Shown: one piece after another, positions 57,760 to 64,000 of the stretch
Layout of the letters: every line of letters starts with the position of its first letter
Numbering within the stretch: position 1 is the stretch's first letter
DNA from: Streptococcus xiaochunlingii
GTDB lineage: Bacteria > Bacillota > Bacilli > Lactobacillales > Streptococcaceae
Length of the DNA: 64,000 bases
NCBI RefSeq assembly: GCF_006385805.1
Contig: NZ_VFSG01000001.1
Span: 1,402,889 to 1,466,888 of the forward strand
Reading direction: 5' to 3'
Notes under the pieces: generated by a model
Told to the model about the DNA's origin: nothing
Database searches by the model: none
The model's input: the letters and a program-made list of their open reading frames with translations, nothing else
Position numbers and translations under genes: made by a program

Positions 57760-59035
57760 GTTAGTTTATTGGATGATTTTTCCTACTTTCTTAGTCACCC
57801 AACCCTTATCTAATTCATCCCAAGTCCAAGTTCCATTGACTGCTGATTCTTCTTACGCTAGTCAAATAGGGACTCAGGATCATTTCTTTGTCTCCATCCC
57901 ATCCAACCCGAATGTTTATCAGCCAATCGTGACCTATTCGGATCCAGAATTGCGTCAAAAAGCTGGGGAAATCAAGCCTGATACTCCCTTTACTGTTGAT
58001 CAATTATTTGTGAATGATCAAGGGAAATCTGTTTTTAAATTATCGAATAAACAGTATGTAGTAGCTGATCAAGATCAAATTTACGAAGATGCGATTTTGG
58101 AATTAACAGAAGAAAAAAAGACCATGTGGCTGACGTCCTCTTTTACAGTTTATGATCAACCCTTGGTAAATGGCGCAAAAAGCAATAAAACAAGTCTGAC
58201 TCCTTATAGTAAGGTTGAAATCACCAAGACTGCCAAAACTTTAAAAGGGACCTACCTAGAAATTTCTGGCCAGGGGTGGATTTCAAAAGATGAACTTTCT
58301 GCTACAGATAATCGGATGGAAAAAGTCCAAGCGATTCTGAATCAGAAGTACAACAAAGACGGAATTGCAGTTTACGTGAAGCAGGTGGATACTGGAAAGA
58401 CTGCTGGGATACGTGAAGACCAGGAAATGTATTCTGCTAGTATAGCCAAGCTCTTGTATTTGTACTATACTCAAAAAGAGGTAAACGAGAGCCATGTAGA
58501 TTTGCAGACTTCCTTAAAATATACAAAAGAAGTCAATGACTATCCTGGAGCTTATGAACCGGAAGGCAGTGGAAGTATTTCAAAAATACCGGATGATAAG
58601 GAATATACCGTTGCTGATTTGATTAACCGGGTGGCCAAAGAATCCGATAATGTTGCGCAAAACATTTTAGGCTATTATGTAACGCACCAATCAGACAAAG
58701 AATTTCAAAAGGTGACCAATAAGATTGCAGGAAAAACGTGGAATGTAGAAACTAGAATGGCATCTCCAAAAATGGCGGGAAATGTCATGGAAGCTATCTA
58801 CCAACAAAATGGTGGAATCATTGATGCTCTGTCAGAGACTCGCTTTGATGATCAACGAATTTCAAAAGATATCCCAGTCAAGGTTGCTCATAAGATTGGA
58901 GATGCATATGATTTCCGTCATGATGTCGCCATTGTTTATACAGATTCACCATTTATTTTAGCTATTTTTACGGATCACTCTGATTACGAGACTATCTCAG
59001 CAATTGCCAAAGATATTTATGAGGTCTTACAGTAA
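57752..59035 (+). CDS. secreted serine hydrolase, class A beta-lactamase-like
   Basis: 427 residues. A hydrophobic N-terminus (1-20) looks like a signal or anchor. About 170 residues of SH3-like/unknown region follow, then a class A beta-lactamase-type domain (195-427). The domain carries the SxxK motif SIAK (YSASIAKLL), SDN in KESDNVAQ and, in place of the usual KTG, HKIGDA. It is probably a wall-related acyl-serine enzyme rather than a drug-resistance factor. It overlaps the small ORF and shares TAATG with tilS. Confidence 0.82.
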   Translation: MNKLVYWMIFPTFLVTQPLSNSSQVQVPLTADSSYASQIGTQDHFFVSIPSNPNVYQPIVTYSDPELRQKAGEIKPDTPFTVDQLFVNDQGKSVFKLSNKQYVVADQDQIYEDAILELTEEKKTMWLTSSFTVYDQPLVNGAKSNKTSLTPYSKVEITKTAKTLKGTYLEISGQGWISKDELSATDNRMEKVQAILNQKYNKDGIAVYVKQVDTGKTAGIREDQEMYSASIAKLLYLYYTQKEVNESHVDLQTSLKYTKEVNDYPGAYEPEGSGSISKIPDDKEYTVADLINRVAKESDNVAQNILGYYVTHQSDKEFQKVTNKIAGKTWNVETRMASPKMAGNVMEAIYQQNGGIIDALSETRFDDQRISKDIPVKVAHKIGDAYDFRHDVAIVYTDSPFILAIFTDHSDYETISAIAKDIYEVLQ

Positions 59036-60309
59036 TGAAAGAAAAATTTCTTCAGTTCTGTCAAAAGGAGGGGCTTTTTGAATCTCATCAAAAAGTCCTT
59101 TTGGCTTTATCAGGAGGGGTGGACTCCATGACTTTACTGGATTGGCTCTACCATTATCGGCACCAATTAGGAATTGACCTCGTTCTTGCTCATGTCAATC
59201 ATCACCAACGCATTGAAGCTGACCAAGAAGAAAGAGGAATTCAAGCAATTGCTGAAGCAAAACATCTACCGCTGAAGGTTGCCCATTTCTCTGGTCCTTT
59301 TTCTGAAAGCCGAGCTAGACAATTCCGCTATAAGTTCTTTAAAAAAGTTATGAAAGAAGAAGCTTGTAGTGCTCTCGTCACCGCTCATCATATGGATGAT
59401 CAGGCAGAAACGATTTTGATGCGTCTGATTCGTGGAAGTCGTCCGCGACATTTAAGAGGCATTCCTTTAAAACAACCATTTGGACAGGGTGTGTTGATCC
59501 GTCCCCTCTTACATTTCAAAAAAAAAGATTTTCCAGAAATTTTTCATTTCGAGGATAAGAGCAACCGGTCCTTGGACTATTTCCGTAACCGTATCCGTCA
59601 TCGTTTTCTCCCACTCTTAGAAGAAGAAAATCCCCAAGTGACGAGTGCTTTGGTCAACTTAGGAGAAGATCTCAGTCATTGGCACCAGGCTTTAAAAGAG
59701 TTGACCAAAGATTTGAATCCACAAGACGTGACACAGTTTCAAAAGCAATCACCAGCTGTCCAGATTTATTTGCTGGAAGAGTATCTAGCTAGTTTTCCAG
59801 ATTTGCAATTGAGTCGGGCACAATTTGAACAATTACACAGAATAGTAGTGACTAAGTCCAATACGCAACAAGTTCTAAAGAATGGTTATGAACTTTATAA
59901 AGACTATCACTATTTTGAAATTCGGAAAATCAGTCGTAGGATGGATGACCGAATGTCAGAAGATTTGTTACAATTTGGAACCATAAAGACAGTAGGTGCT
60001 TATCGCTTTTTATTTGGAGTAAAACCAAGCGATTCATATATGGAGGCTATCCCACTTCCAAACAACCATCCAGTTTCTCTTCGACCCCGTAAAAGGGGAG
60101 ATCGTATTCTGATAAACGGTCACCATAGAAAAATTAGCAGATTGTTGATTAACCAAAAAATCCCTTTAGATCAACGAAACAATCTGGTGGTTTTAGAACA
60201 AGATAAACAAATACTGGCTATTCCTGAAATTGCGATCAGTGATTTGAGTAAGGAATTAAAAAATGGTATAATGAAGGATACAATTTATATCCAGAAAATA
60301 GATAGGTAA
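59035..60309 (+). CDS. tilS: tRNA(Ile)-lysidine synthetase
   Basis: 424 residues with PP-loop [15 protein letters not shown] (residues 24-38), [17 protein letters not shown] and [10 protein letters not shown], then the C-terminal TilS domain ([30 protein letters not shown]). It modifies C34 of tRNA-Ile(CAU) to lysidine. The start shares an A with the preceding stop (TAATG). The order tilS-hpt-ftsH is universal in Firmicutes. Confidence 0.97.
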   Translation: MKEKFLQFCQKEGLFESHQKVLLALSGGVDSMTLLDWLYHYRHQLGIDLVLAHVNHHQRIEADQEERGIQAIAEAKHLPLKVAHFSGPFSESRARQFRYKFFKKVMKEEACSALVTAHHMDDQAETILMRLIRGSRPRHLRGIPLKQPFGQGVLIRPLLHFKKKDFPEIFHFEDKSNRSLDYFRNRIRHRFLPLLEEENPQVTSALVNLGEDLSHWHQALKELTKDLNPQDVTQFQKQSPAVQIYLLEEYLASFPDLQLSRAQFEQLHRIVVTKSNTQQVLKNGYELYKDYHYFEIRKISRRMDDRMSEDLLQFGTIKTVGAYRFLFGVKPSDSYMEAIPLPNNHPVSLRPRKRGDRILINGHHRKISRLLINQKIPLDQRNNLVVLEQDKQILAIPEIAISDLSKELKNGIMKDTIYIQKIDR

Positions 60310-60314
60310 AAAAG

Positions 60315-60857
60315 ATGTTAGAACAAGATATCAAAAAGATACTCATTTCCCACGATGAAATCGTGACTGCAGCACGTGAACTTGGTAAAAAACTGACAGA
60401 AGATTACCAAGGGAAAAATCCGATTTTAGTAGGAATTTTAAAAGGGTCAGTCCCATTTATGGCGGAATTGATCAAACATATTGATACGCATATTGAGTTG
60501 GATTTTATGCTAGTGTCTAGTTATCATGGTGGAACATCAAGCTCAGGCGTGATTAATATCATCAAAGATATAGACCAAGACGTTAAGGACCGAGATATTC
60601 TCTTTGTTGAAGATATCATTGATACTGGTAAAACTCTTAAGAGTTTGAAAGAATTGTTTGAAGGACGTCAACCAGCATCTGTTAAAATTGCTACCTTGTT
60701 GGATAAACCTGAAGGACGCTTGGTTGAGATTGAAGCAGATTACACTTGCTTTACCATTCCAAACGAGTTTGTTGTGGGATATGGTTTAGACTACGATGAA
60801 AACTATCGAAACCTTCCTTATATCGGAGTATTAAAAGAAGAAGTGTATTCAAAATAG
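60315..60857 (+). CDS. hpt: hypoxanthine-guanine phosphoribosyltransferase
   Basis: 180 residues with the PRPP-binding signature [14 protein letters not shown] (about residues 95-108) and C-terminal [19 protein letters not shown]. It salvages hypoxanthine and guanine to IMP and GMP. It lies 5 bp after tilS. Confidence 0.97.
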   Translation: MLEQDIKKILISHDEIVTAARELGKKLTEDYQGKNPILVGILKGSVPFMAELIKHIDTHIELDFMLVSSYHGGTSSSGVINIIKDIDQDVKDRDILFVEDIIDTGKTLKSLKELFEGRQPASVKIATLLDKPEGRLVEIEADYTCFTIPNEFVVGYGLDYDENYRNLPYIGVLKEEVYSK

Positions 60858-60867
60858 AGGAAACTAG

Positions 60868-62841
60868 ATGAAAAATAACAAAAACAATGGTTTTGTCCGA
60901 AATCCTTTTCTATACTTATTAATTATTGTAGCTGCTGTTACAGGTTTTCAGTATTTCTTTGCTGGAAATAGTATCGGACAAAGTCAGCAGATCAATTATA
61001 CAGAATTGGTAAAAGAGCTTAAATCAGACAACGTCAAGGAAATTAACTACCAGCCAAACGGTAGTGTCATTGAAATTTCCGGTACTTATAACAAAGCAAA
61101 AACCAGCAAGGATGATACAGGGGTTCAATTTTTCACTCCAAGTCCAAGTAAGGTGACTCGCTTCACGAGTGTGATTTTACCGTCTGATTTGACTGTTCAA
61201 GAATTACAAAACTTAGCATCCGAACATAAGGCTGACATCACTATTAAACGGGAAAGCTCAAGTGGAATGTGGATTACCATTCTGACTTCAATCGTTCCCT
61301 TTGTGATTGTCATGTTCTTCTTCTTCTCCATGATGAACCAAGGCGGTGGCGGTGGCGCCCGCGGTGCTATGAATTTCGGCCGTAATAAAGCGCGTGCTAC
61401 CAATAAAGAAGATATCAAGGTTCGTTTTTCAGATGTAGCAGGGGCTGAAGAAGAAAAACAAGAACTCGTTGAAGTGGTTGAATTCTTAAAAGATCCAAAA
61501 CGCTTTACAAAATTGGGTGCCCGTATCCCAGCAGGTGTTCTTCTTGAAGGCCCTCCGGGAACTGGTAAAACCCTTCTAGCAAAAGCAGTAGCAGGTGAAG
61601 CTGGAGTACCATTCTTCAGTATTTCAGGTTCTGACTTCGTTGAAATGTTTGTCGGTGTCGGTGCAAGCCGGGTTCGTTCTCTATTTGAAGATGCCAAAAA
61701 AGCAGCACCAGCCATTATCTTTATCGATGAGATCGATGCTGTTGGACGTCAACGGGGAGTTGGCCTTGGTGGGGGAAATGATGAACGGGAACAAACCCTC
61801 AACCAGCTCTTGATTGAGATGGATGGTTTTGAAGGAAACGAAGGCATCATCGTGATTGCAGCCACCAACCGTTCAGATGTTTTGGACCCAGCCCTTCTTC
61901 GTCCAGGTCGTTTTGACCGGAAGGTTTTAGTTGGCCGTCCAGATGTAAAAGGACGTGAAGCTATCTTGCGTGTCCATGCTAAAAATAAACCATTAGCAAA
62001 AGATGTCGACTTGAAACTAGTTGCCCAACAAACACCGGGATTTGTTGGAGCGGATCTTGAAAATGTCTTAAACGAAGCAGCTCTGGTAGCGGCTCGTCGC
62101 AATAAGAAGGTTATTGATGCGTCTGATATTGATGAAGCAGAAGACCGTGTGATTGCTGGTCCATCTAAGAAAGATAGAACAGTTTCTCAAAAAGAACGCG
62201 AATTGGTTGCTTACCATGAGGCAGGGCATACCATTGTTGGTTTAGTCTTATCTAATGCTCGTGTTGTTCACAAGGTGACCATCGTTCCACGTGGACGTGC
62301 TGGTGGTTATATGATTGCTCTTCCAAAAGAAGACCAAATGCTTCTTTCTAAAGAAGATATGAAAGAACAATTGGCTGGATTGATGGGAGGACGTGTTGCA
62401 GAAGAAATTATCTTCAACGTCCAAACCACAGGAGCTTCCAATGACTTTGAACAAGCGACCCAAATGGCGCGTGCTATGGTAACGGAATATGGAATGAGTG
62501 AAAAACTTGGTCCAGTTCAATACGAAGGCAACCATGCTATGTTTGGAGCTCAAACGACTCAAAAATTTATTTCAGAGCAAACAGCATATGAAATTGATGA
62601 AGAAGTAAGAAGTCTTTTGAATGAAGCTCGCAATAAAGCGGCTGAAATCATCCAGAACAATCGTGAAACCCACAAGTTGATTGCAGAAGCCTTGTTGAAA
62701 TACGAAACCTTGGACAGTGTTCAAATTAAGTCGTTGTATGAAACAGGTAAAATGCCAGAAGATACTGATTTAGAATTAGAAAAAGAATCTAAACCATTAT
62801 CTTATGAAGAAATTAAATCTAAAATGGAAGAAAGTAAGTAA
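60868..62841 (+). CDS. ftsH: ATP-dependent zinc metalloprotease FtsH
   Basis: 657 residues: two membrane helices (14-30 and 131-153) flanking an extracellular domain, the AAA+ domain with [16 protein letters not shown], Walker B IIFIDEID and [21 protein letters not shown], and the zinc motif [11 protein letters not shown] near residue 450. It degrades membrane and regulatory proteins. It is the last gene of the operon and ends at a terminator. Confidence 0.98.
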   Translation: MKNNKNNGFVRNPFLYLLIIVAAVTGFQYFFAGNSIGQSQQINYTELVKELKSDNVKEINYQPNGSVIEISGTYNKAKTSKDDTGVQFFTPSPSKVTRFTSVILPSDLTVQELQNLASEHKADITIKRESSSGMWITILTSIVPFVIVMFFFFSMMNQGGGGGARGAMNFGRNKARATNKEDIKVRFSDVAGAEEEKQELVEVVEFLKDPKRFTKLGARIPAGVLLEGPPGTGKTLLAKAVAGEAGVPFFSISGSDFVEMFVGVGASRVRSLFEDAKKAAPAIIFIDEIDAVGRQRGVGLGGGNDEREQTLNQLLIEMDGFEGNEGIIVIAATNRSDVLDPALLRPGRFDRKVLVGRPDVKGREAILRVHAKNKPLAKDVDLKLVAQQTPGFVGADLENVLNEAALVAARRNKKVIDASDIDEAEDRVIAGPSKKDRTVSQKERELVAYHEAGHTIVGLVLSNARVVHKVTIVPRGRAGGYMIALPKEDQMLLSKEDMKEQLAGLMGGRVAEEIIFNVQTTGASNDFEQATQMARAMVTEYGMSEKLGPVQYEGNHAMFGAQTTQKFISEQTAYEIDEEVRSLLNEARNKAAEIIQNNRETHKLIAEALLKYETLDSVQIKSLYETGKMPEDTDLELEKESKPLSYEEIKSKMEESK

Positions 62842-62873
62842 TAAACTCTATAGTCTTCTAAAGCTTTTAGAAG

Positions 62874-62899
62874 GAGCCGAAAATTTCGGCTCTTTTTTT
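62874..62899 (+). terminator. ftsH terminator
   Basis: GAGCCGAAA (62874-62882) pairs with TTTCGGCTC (62884-62892), then T7. Confidence 0.9.
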
Positions 62900-62955
62900 C
62901 AAAAAAGTGTTGACAGATGAAAAAGAACTGATATAATAGAATACGTTGTAAAAAT

Positions 62956-63027
62956 GGTCCGTTGGTCAAGGGGTTAAGACACCGCCTTTTCACGGCGGTA
63001 ACACGGGTTCGAATCCCGTACGGACTA
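62956..63027 (+). tRNA. tRNA-Glu (TTC), second identical copy
   Basis: Same 72 bases as 42437-42508 but on the plus strand; anticodon TTC. It is placed between ftsH and comX, as in pneumococcus. Confidence 0.97.
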
Positions 63028-63104
63028 TCACAAAAGTTGTTACATTGGTAGCAACTTTTTTTGTTTGATAAAACCATTATTCTGACATTCTTATCAAAAT
63101 AATG

Positions 63105-63172
63105 ACCAATTAGAATAAGAAAAGATCCCAAATAGAAAATAAGCACAAATAAATCAAAACCTCCTTTAAAAT
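63105..63172 (+). promoter_or_regulatory. comX promoter with ComE-type direct repeats
   Basis: CCAATTAG (63106-63113) and CCAAATAG (63128-63135) are 22 bp apart; 30 nt after the second repeat (ending at A63136) comes TAAAAT (63167-63172). Same layout as upstream of comC and comA, with one extra base between repeats. Confidence 0.68.
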
Positions 63173-63197
63173 GAAGACTAGTTAGAAAGGAGGTCCA

Positions 63198-63680
63198 ATG
63201 AACTTTAAAAAAACATATGAAAAAGTAAAATGGATAGTATGGAAATGTGAAAAGGAATTTTATATTCATCTTTGGGATCACGCAGATTGGGAACAAGAGG
63301 GAAGACTAGTGCTGTATGAGTTACAAATAAGTAATCCGGAGGTAGAAGAAAATGAAGAAATTCTATTAACCTACTTCAAAACAAAGTTTCGTAACCATAT
63401 AAAAGATAAAGTTAGAAAACAAGAAAGTGATAAAAGGAAGTTAAATAAGGTCCCTTATACAGAAATTGGAGAAATCAGTCATCGACTTCGATCAAAAGAA
63501 CTCTTTTTGGATGAACTAGTCCTATTAAGAGGAGCCTTAAAAGAATTCCGAAAAAATCTAACCGATCAAGAAAAAGAAGATTATGATAAACTTCTGATGA
63601 ATCAACGTTTTTCAGGAAGAGCAAAGATGAGGAGAAGGCTAAAAGAATACTTGAAAGACTTCAAGGATCAACATTTATGA
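63198..63680 (+). CDS. comX: ComX (SigX), competence-specific sigma factor
   Basis: 160 residues, typical ComX length, starting MNFKKTYEKVKWIVWKCEKEFYIHLWDHADWEQEGRLVLYEL (sigma region 2) and ending in a basic helical region (RFSGRAKMRRRLKEYLKDF, region 4). It directs RNA polymerase to late competence genes. SD AAAGGAGG. Position between tRNA-Glu and an rRNA operon matches pneumococcal comX1; a second copy beside another rRNA operon is likely elsewhere. A hairpin terminator follows. Confidence 0.95.
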   Translation: MNFKKTYEKVKWIVWKCEKEFYIHLWDHADWEQEGRLVLYELQISNPEVEENEEILLTYFKTKFRNHIKDKVRKQESDKRKLNKVPYTEIGEISHRLRSKELFLDELVLLRGALKEFRKNLTDQEKEDYDKLLMNQRFSGRAKMRRRLKEYLKDFKDQHL

Positions 63681-63707
63681 AAAAGGATGTAAGAAAGCAT
63701 CCTTTTT
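63680..63707 (+). terminator. comX terminator
   Basis: AAAAAGGATG (63680-63689) pairs with CATCCTTTTT (63698-63707). Confidence 0.85.
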
Positions 63708-63744
63708 CATAAAAATAAAAATTTAAAAAAATAGAAAAAAGATA

Positions 63745-63773
63745 TTGACAAGGACATATGGACGTGATATACT
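63745..63773 (+). promoter_or_regulatory. rRNA operon promoter
   Basis: TTGACA (63745-63750), 17 bp, TATACT (63768-63773). A boxA-like CTTTGAAAACTGAACAAG follows in the leader near 63806. Confidence 0.85.
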
Positions 63774-63923
63774 AATATAGTTGTCGCGCAAGAGCGACAA
63801 AGACCTTTGAAAACTGAACAAGACGAACCAATGTGCAGGGCACTATAACTAAGGTTATAGTACTGAACAATGAAAAAAACAATAAATCTGTCAGTGACAG
63901 AATGAGTTTAAGACAAACAATTA

Positions 63924-64000
<77 letters not shown>

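Noticed and set aside
61197..62102. Long minus-strand open frames opposite ftsH
   Set aside because: The composition (Arg/Pro/Ser-rich) and lack of starts with ribosome binding sites mark them as antisense shadows of ftsH.

Overview
The window is a Streptococcus chromosome segment spanning the replication origin, most likely of the mitis/sanguinis/parasanguinis group. The evidence is the low-GC Firmicute gene content, the order rlmH-htrA-parB-dnaA-dnaN, a comC-comD-comE locus between tRNA genes, comX beside tRNA-Glu and an rRNA operon, and ComA/ComB exporter genes. Species cannot be fixed from the 77 bases of 16S at the right edge. Genes left of about 45.6 kb lie mostly on the minus strand and those to the right mostly on the plus strand, as expected for co-orientation with forks leaving an origin near 45.6-49.6 kb.

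Left part (1-14 kb, more accessory): the start of the dlt operon (dltX, dltA cut by the window edge); an S41-type peptidase gene with a well placed CiaR-type box; a MITE-like intergenic repeat; a divergent module made of a VTC-domain polyphosphate polymerase, a DUF4956 membrane protein and a Cthe_2159-like beta-helix lipoprotein; a second lipoprotein; a YhgE/Pip membrane protein with a divergent TetR regulator and shared operator-like dyads; and the competence-peptide exporter comA followed by comB, which carries an in-frame TAG stop.

Middle part (14-42 kb, core): rpsD, gdpP-rplI-dnaB-veg, mnmA-nudix-mnmG, two LysM wall proteins, L-serine dehydratase sdaAB-sdaAA, a HAD phosphatase, yfmF-yfmH-pgsA-ecfA1-ecfA2-ecfT, yaaA-recF, guaB, trpS with a tryptophan T-box, an ABC-F ATPase and a YfhO-family glycosyltransferase-like protein.

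Origin part (42-64 kb): tRNA-Asn, tRNA-Glu, comE, comD, comC (47 codons), tRNA-Arg, rlmH, htrA, parB, dnaA, dnaN, then small conserved genes, ychF-pth-mfd, the rqcP-divIC-sORF-serine hydrolase-tilS-hpt-ftsH operon, tRNA-Glu, comX and the start of a 16S gene. DnaA boxes cluster in three intergenic regions, and a DnaA-trio-like run of triplets sits between dnaA and dnaN. Two parS sites lie inside ecfA1 and yfhO.

The most coherent system is competence. Upstream of comC, comA and comX I find paired repeats related to CCAAATAGC, 21-22 bp apart, each followed after 30-31 nt by a TAAAAT or TAAGAT -10 element, which looks like a strain-specific ComE regulon. The peptide encoded by comC does not match the competence peptides I can recall, its end overlaps the comD ribosome binding site, and the accessory exporter comB is interrupted. 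Sensing and the sigma factor look intact while peptide export looks impaired. CiaR-type boxes also link htrA with the S41 peptidase gene.
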